From: an uncultured Prevotellaceae bacterium
Lineage (GTDB): Bacteria; Bacteroidota; Bacteroidia; Bacteroidales; Bacteroidaceae
Direction of reading: 5' to 3'
Assembly: GCA_947170495.1 (NCBI GenBank)
Contig: CAMVUB010000008.1
Coordinates: 1-58,691 of the forward strand
Length of the DNA: 58,691 nt
The translations under genes and the position numbers were made by a program. Position 1 is the first letter of the stretch. The number at the start of each line of letters is the position of its first letter. The notes under the pieces are model-generated. The model searched no databases. It was given only the letters and a program-made list of their open reading frames with translations, and had not been told where the DNA came from. Shown here piece by piece: positions 24,796 to 31,986 of the stretch.

Positions 24796-27260
24796 AGGCC
24801 GATTTTCAAGGTTCCAATGATACCGCGCGGAATTGTCTGCGCCAGGGAATGTCCGCGATCGTCCTCGCCCATAATGCCTTGCGGGAACATGTACTCGGTC
24901 AGGGTGTTGCCGAAATCGTAGATGTTATAGCACTGCAGGGTGAACGTCATCGGGTAGTCCTTTATTTTCCAGTTTGCCTGCGCATGGAGGTCGATATTGA
25001 AGATGGCGCTCTCGCGGCAGCCGAAGTTGCCGTCGGTGGGGTTGATGCCACGCGAGCAGCACGGACGTGTGGCCGTTTGCAGATCGCCATTGGCATCCGT
25101 GGCGTTGGCCGTGTTGAAGACGGCAATGGGTTGTCCGTCGGTCCAGCGGCCTGTAATGCCGAAGCGGAAGTTCTTGCAGACGTTGTAGGCCAGATAGATG
25201 CGGCACACGTAGGCCTTGTCCTGATCCAGGCGTCCTACGCCAGAATAGGCCGCCGAGGCATTGCTCACGGTGCTGCGCGTGTTGGGGTTCGCCGTCGATT
25301 CCGAGAGTACGCCGATATTGTTCGATGCCGGTCCGTTGCCCAAGGCCACCACACTCGCCCCTATCATGGATTGCCAGGAGAGGCTGAAGAACACCTTGCG
25401 GCCATGATAGGTGTAGCGCGTGGTCTGCGTCATGAAATAAGGTGTGTTCGTCAGCCAGCTTGTACCCATCAGCTCGGTCGGCTGGTAGTCCACCTCATAG
25501 TCGCGCACACCGGGGTTCATGAAATAATAACCGTTGGCGGCCGTGTAGCCATTGGCCGCCTCGCCGTCGGTGAAGCGGGTCATCCAGGTGTGGTAGTATT
25601 TCCTGAAGCTCTGCAAGAGGGCAAACTCATGGCGCCCAAAGCGCAGATGGATGGGAATGCTCAGCGTGGCATAGGCGGGCTGCTGCAGACCCTTGGCATA
25701 GTGGTGGTACTGTCCGCCCGTGGTGGTGAAGAGGCGGTCGGTGCCGCTGTAGAAAACCTGTGCATTCATGTAGTCACGACTCATGAAGCGGACGTCCTCG
25801 ATGTTGTAGCTCACGCGGTCATGCGCTAAGATGAGTCCCAGCTGCAACCATTTCGTAGGACGGTAATCCAGCATCGCCGTCGCCTTCACATTGGGCGATA
25901 TCTTCGTGCGACCGCTCAGCACCATTCCATCGAGGGTGAAGTAGCAATCGCCGCGCGCTTCCAGCTTCGGCGTGATGTGGTAACGTGCCTCCACGCCCAC
26001 CTTGTTCTCCAGCAGTCCGGCAGCGAAGGCGCTGCTCGTCCACTCGTAACGGTACAACGGCGTGGGGTCGGGCTGCAGGGCGTGTTGCAAATACACCTCG
26101 TTCGTAAAAGACGTGGTCGATGGGTTGAAGAATAGGAGAGAGTTATAGCCCTCGGCCTTCAGCTGCAGCCACGACAGCAGGGGCTTCTCGTAGTCCAGAT
26201 GCCACGAAAGCTCGTGTGTCTTGCCGTCGGCCATCCAAGGCTCCAGCGACTCGCCGTCCTGATCGACGAGGTTGCGGGAGAACTGCAGGTTCTCGTGGCG
26301 CGTGACATTCGTGGCCCACGTGAGTCCCGTCGTCAGCCCGCCGCGCTTGGCATACAACGAGGCACTATAGCTGTTCAGCCGCATCACCTCGTTGCGGTTG
26401 AAGTTGAAGTCTGCGCCATAGTTGTCCCTGCTGTAGAAATTCAGCAGATAGCCTAAGTGGTCGAAGAGACGACCACCCGGCAGACGGCCATCCAGCTGCA
26501 CTTTGTAATGAGCACCCGTATAAAGCGGCTGTTGACGGACCAGACCATTGTGATCTATATTGGAATAGGCCTGCTGTCCGATGCTGGCATAGAGATGCTG
26601 ACGATATTTCCTTCCGCGCCGATCGGTGAGCGTGTAGGCTACGTCCATCGTCCCCTGTCCTCGCACGTACTGCCGCTGGCGGATATGCTCCTTGTCGTAG
26701 GCCGCCTCGGTGCTTGTGTTATGGAAGATATGCATGAGATCTTCTGTGCCCCATGAGATGCCGCCCAGGTTGCCTCGGTTCCAGGACACCTGCGCGTAGT
26801 CGCTGGCGAGGGTGTCTAAGTCGAAGCGAAGGACGGAACTGAGAGGGCCGAGGTGCAGGTCGTAGCTCTCCATGTTGGGCACATAGCTCGTGGAGCCCGC
26901 CATGAAGCGGTTGTCGATGCGGAAACCGTCCAAATAATAGCGATTCCATCGGTACGAATTGCCATCGACAGAGAAGATCAGCTGTCCCGATTCATCCCAT
27001 TGTCCTGTGTGTAGTCCCTGATAGATGGTGTGGTCGCTCAGGGCATCGAGCCAATGCACGAGATGTCCCTGATGGTACCACTCCCTGAAGAACCCTGCCG
27101 AGACAGAATCGGTCTCCACTTGTGCCTGCGTGGGCGAAGTGAAAAGTGAAAGAATGAAAAGTGAAAAATAAAAAAATCCACTCCTCACTCCCTCTTGTAG
27201 GGGAAGGGTGGTCACTTTTGCAATAAGCAATAAGAAATGATTGTAAATCTTATTTTTCAC
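24792..27260 (-). CDS. TonB-receptor-like outer-membrane beta-barrel, repeat-modified signal region
   Basis: An 822-residue outer-membrane protein with a short plug-like start (IFSVDGNSYRWNRYYLDGFRIDNRFMAGSTSY, in pieces) and a long barrel of alternating aromatic strands. It ends TIPRGIIGTLKIGL. It lacks a clear TonB box and carboxypeptidase-like domain, and no SusD gene is adjacent. The N-terminus is unusual: MKNKIYNHFLLLIAKV is followed by a GC-rich repeat (TTLPLQEGVRSGFF) and then FSLFILSLFTSPTQAQ, encoded by a TTTTCACT repeat, which now supplies the hydrophobic part of the signal peptide. The stop overlaps the PAP2 start; an outer-membrane barrel gene lies 11 bp upstream. Substrate unknown. 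Confidence 0.75.
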   Translation of the reverse strand: MKNKIYNHFLLLIAKVTTLPLQEGVRSGFFYFSLFILSLFTSPTQAQVETDSVSAGFFREWYHQGHLVHWLDALSDHTIYQGLHTGQWDESGQLIFSVDGNSYRWNRYYLDGFRIDNRFMAGSTSYVPNMESYDLHLGPLSSVLRFDLDTLASDYAQVSWNRGNLGGISWGTEDLMHIFHNTSTEAAYDKEHIRQRQYVRGQGTMDVAYTLTDRRGRKYRQHLYASIGQQAYSNIDHNGLVRQQPLYTGAHYKVQLDGRLPGGRLFDHLGYLLNFYSRDNYGADFNFNRNEVMRLNSYSASLYAKRGGLTTGLTWATNVTRHENLQFSRNLVDQDGESLEPWMADGKTHELSWHLDYEKPLLSWLQLKAEGYNSLLFFNPSTTSFTNEVYLQHALQPDPTPLYRYEWTSSAFAAGLLENKVGVEARYHITPKLEARGDCYFTLDGMVLSGRTKISPNVKATAMLDYRPTKWLQLGLILAHDRVSYNIEDVRFMSRDYMNAQVFYSGTDRLFTTTGGQYHHYAKGLQQPAYATLSIPIHLRFGRHEFALLQSFRKYYHTWMTRFTDGEAANGYTAANGYYFMNPGVRDYEVDYQPTELMGTSWLTNTPYFMTQTTRYTYHGRKVFFSLSWQSMIGASVVALGNGPASNNIGVLSESTANPNTRSTVSNASAAYSGVGRLDQDKAYVCRIYLAYNVCKNFRFGITGRWTDGQPIAVFNTANATDANGDLQTATRPCCSRGINPTDGNFGCRESAIFNIDLHAQANWKIKDYPMTFTLQCYNIYDFGNTLTEYMFPQGIMGEDDRGHSLAQTIPRGIIGTLKIGL
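27138..27212. repeat. Repeats inside the signal-peptide region of the TonB-like barrel
   Basis: 27138-27166 holds AGTGAAAA-type tandem units; 27177-27212 holds the GC-rich ACTCCCTCTTGTAGGGGAAG element. Both are in frame in the 5' end of the outer-membrane barrel gene. A further TTTTCACT array lies just upstream at 27252-27306. Confidence 0.65.
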
Positions 27261-27271
27261 TTTTCACTCCT

Positions 27272-28210
27272 TCATTTTTCACTTTTCACTCTTTCACTTT
27301 TCATTTTCAGTATCTCCCACCTGTAGGCCACACCCAGTCGCACTTGATGATAAGGGTAATCATGCAGGCCATACTGATAGGCGGCCACGATGTCAAACTG
27401 CTTCACGTGGCAGATGAGGTCTGTGCGCAGCACCATGGGACTGTCGTGGGCCGCATCGCCGCCATTGCCGGCGTTGTGCTCCCAGCCGCTGTAGCCGGCG
27501 AAGGTCTCGGCGAGCGTGAAATAGCGATTCTCCCATTTCGCCGTCACACCGAACTGCACGGCATCGTTCTGCCGCCCGTTGTCCGTCTGCCAGCACAGGA
27601 AACCCGTGGAGAGCGCCGCACGAAAACGGTGATTCCATCGCGTGTTTCGCCCCACGGCCCATGACTTTCCCACTGCTGTGTCGAAGAAATAACCCGGGCT
27701 GTCGTAGTAGCGGGCAAGGTAGTACTTGCCGCCCGAAGCCGTCTTCAGCGCGGCACGCACAACCCAGTCCGGTCGCCAACGCCGCTCCTTCAGCAGCTGG
27801 ATGTCTGCGGTCACATAGACGTCGCCGCTGAGATGTCCCTTGCGGGCCTCCTCGCGATATTCCTCGGGAATGCGGCAGGTGGCGATGTTCTCGTCGGAAT
27901 TGCGGAACCATTCCATGACCGGCATCCACATACTCAGGTTCACACGGTCCGTCCACAGCGGGATGTTCACCTTCAGCGACATATCTGCTGTGTGGTCACC
28001 CCGGTAGCCGTTGAAGTAGTCGCCTGCCAGCTCCACGCGCAGCACTCGCTGTACCCGCCCGTCTAGCATCTCGGGCACTGCAAAAGCATTGGGACCGAAG
28101 TAGTAAGGTGATATCAGCGTGGCATCGCTCAGCGGCGATTTGTAGATCGGCGTCTGCGCGTGCAGGGTACACCACGATACCATGGTGATGATGAACAGCA
28201 GTCGTTGCAT
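27272..28210 (-). CDS. Outer-membrane beta-barrel protein of unknown function
   Basis: No family is recognised. The 312-residue product has a signal peptide (MQRLLFIITMVSWCTLHAQ) and beta-barrel-like alternation with many aromatic girdle residues (DYPYHQVRLGVAYRWEI near the end). The final residues KMKSERVKSEK are encoded by a TTTTCACT tandem repeat, so the native C-terminal strand probably ends at YRWEIL. It starts 18 bp downstream of the argC stop and is 11 bp upstream of the TonB-like barrel, giving a minus-strand series argC, barrel, barrel, PAP2. Confidence 0.65.
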   Translation of the reverse strand: MQRLLFIITMVSWCTLHAQTPIYKSPLSDATLISPYYFGPNAFAVPEMLDGRVQRVLRVELAGDYFNGYRGDHTADMSLKVNIPLWTDRVNLSMWMPVMEWFRNSDENIATCRIPEEYREEARKGHLSGDVYVTADIQLLKERRWRPDWVVRAALKTASGGKYYLARYYDSPGYFFDTAVGKSWAVGRNTRWNHRFRAALSTGFLCWQTDNGRQNDAVQFGVTAKWENRYFTLAETFAGYSGWEHNAGNGGDAAHDSPMVLRTDLICHVKQFDIVAAYQYGLHDYPYHQVRLGVAYRWEILKMKSERVKSEK

Positions 28211-28228
28211 ATTGCGGCTGTGGGGCGT

Positions 28229-29203
28229 TTAGAAAGCGCTGGGCTTGAGGTCGAGGCCGGCATGTTCGTCGATGCCGAACATGAGGTTCATGTTCTGGAC
28301 AGCCTGTCCGCTGGCGCCCTTCAGGAGGTTGTCGATGACGGAGGTGATGAGCAGCTTCTCTTCGAACTTCTCCACATGCACCAGCGCCTTGTTGGTGTTG
28401 ACGACCTGCTTCAGGTCGAGGTCACGATCCACATAATGTGTGAAGGCGGCCGTTGCGTAGAACTGCTTATACATCTTCACGATGTCCTTCTCGCTCAGCG
28501 CGGGGTCGATGCGGACGACCTCGGTGCAGAAGATGCCACGGGCAAAGTCGCCGCGATAAGGAATGAAATCCACGCTGGCATCGAAGCCGGGCTGCAGCTG
28601 CGCCAGCGACTGACGAATCTCGGGCACATGCTGGTGGCGGAAAGCCTTGTAGATGCTCATGTTACCCATGCGCCATGAGAAATGGGTCGTGGCGCCGGGC
28701 TTCACGCCGGCACCCGTGGAGCCTGTGATGGCATTCACGCTGATGTCGTTGTGCAGCAGCCAGTTGGCGGCCAGCGGCAGCAGTCCCAGCTGGATGGCCG
28801 TGGCGAAGCAACCGGGGTTGGCGATGTGCTGGGCCTTCGCAATCTCCGCCTTGTTGATTTCCGGCAAGCCATAGACATAGTCGTGGTCGGGCGAGGCCAG
28901 ACGGAAGTCCTGTGCCAGGTCGATGACCTTCAGGCTCTGCGGCACGGGGTGCTCCTTGAGGAACTCTGCGCTCTTGCCGTGGCCCATGCACAGGAAGAGC
29001 ACGTCGATGCTCTTCAGCGCCATGCGGCTCGTGAACTTCATGTCCGTCTCGCCCAGTAGGCCTTCATGGACGTCGGTCAGCAGGGCTTTGGCGTTCGAGG
29101 TACTATGTACGAAGGCGATCTCTGCCTCGGGGTGGTGCAGCAACAGGCGGATGAGCTCACCCGCCGTGTAGCCTGCGCCACCGATAATGCCTACCTTAAT
29201 CAT
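28229..29203 (-). CDS. argC: N-acetyl-gamma-glutamyl-phosphate reductase
   Basis: NADPH-dependent reduction of N-acyl-glutamyl phosphate to the semialdehyde in arginine synthesis. ATG 29203 begins MIKVGIIGGAGYTAGELIRLL; the longer frame is not supported. The catalytic Cys is in NPGCFATAIQLGLLPL. Other residues are VYGLPEINKAEIAKAQHIANPG, GSTGAGVKPGATTHFSWR and the C-terminal NLLKGASGQAVQNMNLMFG. At 324 residues it is the full-length long type. The start overlaps the pspC stop by 4 bp. In this lineage the acyl group may be succinyl rather than acetyl. Confidence 0.95.
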   Translation of the reverse strand: MIKVGIIGGAGYTAGELIRLLLHHPEAEIAFVHSTSNAKALLTDVHEGLLGETDMKFTSRMALKSIDVLFLCMGHGKSAEFLKEHPVPQSLKVIDLAQDFRLASPDHDYVYGLPEINKAEIAKAQHIANPGCFATAIQLGLLPLAANWLLHNDISVNAITGSTGAGVKPGATTHFSWRMGNMSIYKAFRHQHVPEIRQSLAQLQPGFDASVDFIPYRGDFARGIFCTEVVRIDPALSEKDIVKMYKQFYATAAFTHYVDRDLDLKQVVNTNKALVHVEKFEEKLLITSVIDNLLKGASGQAVQNMNLMFGIDEHAGLDLKPSAF

Positions 29204-29394
29204 ATTTGCGACTGCCTTGGAGCCAGGATCCATAAGATGAGATAGATCATCAGTCCACCGCCAATGCAAAAGGTTAAGATGAGGAATGCAACACGTACCA
29301 GCAGCGGGTCCATCTCAAAATAGTCTGCGAGACCTCCGCACACGCCGCCAATCTTCTTGTCGGTGTCGGACAAATAAAAACGTTTCTGTGCCAT
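29200..29394 (-). CDS. PspC-domain small membrane protein
   Basis: A 64-residue PspC-type protein: MAQKRFYLSDTDKKIGGVCGGLADYFEMDPLLVRVAF followed by one hydrophobic segment (LILTFCIGGGLMIYLILWIL), quoted here in pieces of the family pattern. PspC domains occur in envelope stress proteins, but this is a bare domain and its job is unknown. I choose the ATG at 29394; upstream codons in the frame lie in argG. It is embedded between argG and argC with a 5-bp gap and a 4-bp overlap, so it is co-expressed with arginine genes. Confidence 0.85.
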   Translation of the reverse strand: MAQKRFYLSDTDKKIGGVCGGLADYFEMDPLLVRVAFLILTFCIGGGLMIYLILWILAPRQSQI

Positions 29395-29399
29395 GTTGT

Positions 29400-30605
29400 T
29401 TATCTTTTTTCGTCTTTGTGGATTCCGTAATAGACACGCAGCGGCGTGGAGAGCACCTTGATGAAGCCCTTGGCCTCGTCGGCGGTCCAACCGGTCTGGG
29501 TTTCACCATACTCGCCCAGCTTGCTCTTCGTCAGGTCGTTGGCGCTGTCGATGCCCACGGTCTCGAAGCCGAAGGGGCGCAGCTTCAGGATGGCCGTACC
29601 CGTGACATTGCGCTGCGAGCTGCTGAGCATCGCTTCTATATCGGGCATCACGGGCTCCAGATACTGACTCTCGTGCAGGAACATGCCGTACCAGTTGCCG
29701 ACCTGATCTTTCCAGTACTGCTGCCACTTCGAGAGCGTGGACTTCTCCAACAGGCGGTGGGCCTCGATGATGAGTTTGGGTGCTGCGGCCTCGAAGCCTA
29801 CGCGACCCTTGATGCCGATGATGGTGTCGCCCACGTTGGCATCGCGGCCGATGGCGTAGCTGGCACCGATCTCCTCGATCTTCTGGATGGCCTTGATGCG
29901 GTCGTCGAACTTCTCGCCGTTGACGCCCACGATCTCACCCTTCTCGAACTGAATCTTCAGCAGGCTCTCGGGCTCCTTGGCCGTCACGTGCTTCAGGTAA
30001 GCCTCTTCGGGCAGGCCCTGCGTAGCGTCGAGCAGCTCGCCACCGCAGATGCTGGTGCCCCAGATGCCCACATTATAAGAATACTTCAGCTTGGCGAAGT
30101 CGGCGGCAAAGCCGTGGGCGTTGAGGTAATCCACTTCTTCCTTGCGCGTCAGCTTCTTGTCGCGCGTCAGCGTGATGATCTCCACGCCGGGGGCCATCAC
30201 TAAGAAGGTCATGTCGAAGCGGATCTGGTCGTTGCCGGCACCGGTGCTGCCGTGTGCGATGGCGTCGGCACCGATCTCATTGGCATAGCGCGCGATGGCG
30301 ATGGCCTGGAAGATGCGCTCCGAGCTGACGCTGATGGGGTAGCAGTTGTTGCGCAGTACGTTGCCGAAAATCATGTACTTCAGCGACTTCTCGTAGTACT
30401 CCTGCGTCACGTCGAGGGTGACATACTTCGTAGCGCCCAGCTTGTAGGCGTTCTCCTCGTTGGTCTTCAGCTGCTCGGCGCTGAAGCCGCCCGTGTTGGC
30501 GCACGCAGCGTGTACTTCATATCCTAATTCCTTGGCGAGATACATCACCGTGTAGCTCGTGTCCAAGCCGCCCGAAAAGGCGACCACTACTTTCTTCTTG
30601 CTCAT
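29400..30605 (-). CDS. argG: Argininosuccinate synthase
   Basis: It condenses citrulline and aspartate with ATP. The 401-residue sequence has the PP-loop VVVAFSGGLDTSYTV at the N-terminus, AHGSTGAGNDQIRFD, NVGIWGTSICGGELLD and SYAIGRDANVGDTIIGIKGRVGFEAAAP (family core, quoted in pieces). It lies 67 bp downstream of the GNAT gene across a tandem repeat and 5 bp upstream of pspC. With argR, argC, argD and argF' it forms the arginine gene series on this strand. argB and argH are not in the window. Confidence 0.95.
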   Translation of the reverse strand: MSKKKVVVAFSGGLDTSYTVMYLAKELGYEVHAACANTGGFSAEQLKTNEENAYKLGATKYVTLDVTQEYYEKSLKYMIFGNVLRNNCYPISVSSERIFQAIAIARYANEIGADAIAHGSTGAGNDQIRFDMTFLVMAPGVEIITLTRDKKLTRKEEVDYLNAHGFAADFAKLKYSYNVGIWGTSICGGELLDATQGLPEEAYLKHVTAKEPESLLKIQFEKGEIVGVNGEKFDDRIKAIQKIEEIGASYAIGRDANVGDTIIGIKGRVGFEAAAPKLIIEAHRLLEKSTLSKWQQYWKDQVGNWYGMFLHESQYLEPVMPDIEAMLSSSQRNVTGTAILKLRPFGFETVGIDSANDLTKSKLGEYGETQTGWTADEAKGFIKVLSTPLRVYYGIHKDEKR

Positions 30606-30617
30606 ATAGTAATTGTT

Positions 30618-30672
30618 TTGATGGGACTAATGGGGCTTATAGGGCTAATGGGCCTTATGGGGCCTATTGGGT
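30618..30672. repeat. GGGCTTAT-type tandem repeat between GNAT gene and argG
   Basis: Degenerate 9 to 10-bp units (GGGACTAAT, GGGGCTTATA, GGGCTAAT, GGGCCTTAT, GGGGCCTATT) fill the whole intergenic space, abutting the TAA stop of the acyltransferase gene. Confidence 0.75.
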
Positions 30673-31326
30673 TTAATCGCGCAGCTCTTGGCTGTGCGCT
30701 GCGCGCCCTTCAAGTCTTTCTATTCTGGCGATGACCTCCTGCGGAATTTTGGCGGGGAGGTGCTCCTCGGGGTCGAAGAGCATGGCGGTGCAGATGCAGA
30801 ACTTGCGGTTGCGCTCGCGCAGCACGCCCACGTTCACACAACCCTCGCAGCCCTTCCAGAATGCCTCGTCGTCCGTCAGGTCGTCGAAGGTCACGGGCAG
30901 GTAGCCCAGTTGCGTGTTCATCTTCATGACCGCCTTGCCGCTGGTGAGCGAGAAAATCTTGGCGTGCGGCCAGCGCGTGCGCGCCAGCGAGAACGTCAGG
31001 TCCTTGATCTTCTTGGCGATGCCCAGCCCGCGGAAGTCGGGGTGTACGATGAGGCCCGAGGTGGTGACATACTGCTTGTTGCCCCAGGTCTCGATATAGC
31101 TGAAGCCTGCGAAACGCTCCGTTCCATCGGGCATCTTGGCTAAGGCGATGACGGCCTTGGCCTCGAACATCTTGTTGGCAACGTACTCGTGTGTGCGCTT
31201 GGCAATGCCGGTGCCGCGCACCTTGGCAGCTTCCTCGATGGTCGTGAGGATGGTATCGACGTATCTCTCATGCGATTCGTCGGCCACGAGCACTTGAATG
31301 GATTCCGGTTTGATCAATTCTTCCAT
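30673..31326 (-). CDS. GNAT acyltransferase of the arginine cluster
   Basis: A 217-residue GCN5-related acyltransferase. The acyl-CoA-binding core is about residues 88-120: VTTSGLIVHPDFRGLGIAKKIKDL, with the pyrophosphate loop in RGLGIA. The C-terminal third is cysteine-rich (WKGCEGCVNV, RKFCICTAML). It sits between argR and argG, and no other N-acylglutamate synthase (argA, argJ) is visible. The reasonable inference is that it performs the first step, acylating glutamate with acetyl-CoA or succinyl-CoA. The succinyl option is attractive because of the downstream SOTCase-like enzyme. The start at 31326 (MEELIKPESIQVLVAD) gives a normal length. Confidence 0.78.
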   Translation of the reverse strand: MEELIKPESIQVLVADESHERYVDTILTTIEEAAKVRGTGIAKRTHEYVANKMFEAKAVIALAKMPDGTERFAGFSYIETWGNKQYVTTSGLIVHPDFRGLGIAKKIKDLTFSLARTRWPHAKIFSLTSGKAVMKMNTQLGYLPVTFDDLTDDEAFWKGCEGCVNVGVLRERNRKFCICTAMLFDPEEHLPAKIPQEVIARIERLEGRAAHSQELRD

Positions 31327-31356
31327 TATCTGAAGGTGTGTAATGTTCCTATTCGT

Positions 31357-31821
31357 TTATACCAGACTGAGTTGGTTCAGCACCTCCTGGCGATCGGCCT
31401 TCTCGTCGAGGATGACCAACACCGTGTCATCGCCCGCTATCGTGCCCAGGATGTGGGACAGCTCGGCATGGTCGATGTCGTAGGCCACGTGGTTCGCATG
31501 GCCGGGAGGCGTGTGCAGCACGGCCAGGTTGCCGCTGAACTGCACCGACAGCGCCCCCAGACGGTTGATCTGCTGTACCGTCATGTGGGTGTCGCTCACG
31601 CGCTGGTAGCGCTGCTGGTTGGGCAGCATGTAGATGTAGTTGCCCCGCTCGTTGTGCCCCTTGCCGATATGGAGCTGGTGCAGGTCGCGCGACAGCGTGG
31701 CCTGCGTGGAGGGGAACCCGGCTTTCTCCAGCTCACGAAGGAGCTCATCCTGCGTGCTCAGCTCCTGGCTGGAGATGATCATCTTGATGACCTCTAATCG
31801 TGTGTGCTTGTCTTGTCTCAT
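31357..31821 (-). CDS. argR: Arginine repressor
   Basis: ArgR is a hexameric arginine-binding repressor of arginine synthesis. The 154-residue product has the winged helix at residues 1-70 (EVIKMIISSQELSTQDELLRELEKAGFPSTQATLSRDLHQLH, family pattern quoted in part) and the oligomerisation/arginine-binding domain with TPPGHANHVAYDIDHAE and LGTIAGDDTVLVI. I take ATG 31821; a TTG lies four codons upstream. It is the first gene of the minus-strand arginine series. An ARG-box-like site overlaps its promoter, consistent with autoregulation. Confidence 0.95.
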   Translation of the reverse strand: MRQDKHTRLEVIKMIISSQELSTQDELLRELEKAGFPSTQATLSRDLHQLHIGKGHNERGNYIYMLPNQQRYQRVSDTHMTVQQINRLGALSVQFSGNLAVLHTPPGHANHVAYDIDHAELSHILGTIAGDDTVLVILDEKADRQEVLNQLSLV

Positions 31822-31843
31822 GTCTTTTTTCAAAATTTGGCTG

Positions 31844-31865
31844 CAAAGGTATGCATATTATTTCA
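31844..31865 (-). promoter_or_regulatory. argR promoter with overlapping ARG-box-like operator
   Basis: The -7 element TACCTTTG (minus strand, 31844-31851) is immediately followed upstream by TGCATATTATTTCA (31852-31865), 12 of 14 matches to the ARG-box consensus TGAATwwwwATTCA. A weaker second half-match lies at 31873-31886. Confidence 0.5.
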
Positions 31866-31912
31866 TATATCATGCAATAATACAACATTTTTCGTGAAAA
31901 CACGTATTTTTA

Positions 31913-31944
31913 TTTGCGTATGTGGGCGCAGAAGCTTACTTTTG
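31913..31944 (+). promoter_or_regulatory. Promoter of the GH125 gene
   Basis: TTTG at 31913-31916 and TACTTTTG at 31937-31944, 20 bp apart, match the Bacteroidetes -33/-7 consensus. The start codon is 43 bp downstream. Confidence 0.65.
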
Positions 31945-31986
31945 TGCCGACAAACGAACTAAAAACCGCTCTTAACACTTGCCGTC

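Noticed and set aside
24792-27260. SusC-type glycan importer
   Set aside because: There is no SusD neighbour, no carboxypeptidase-like N-terminal domain and no glycosidases nearby; only a general TonB-like barrel call is supported.
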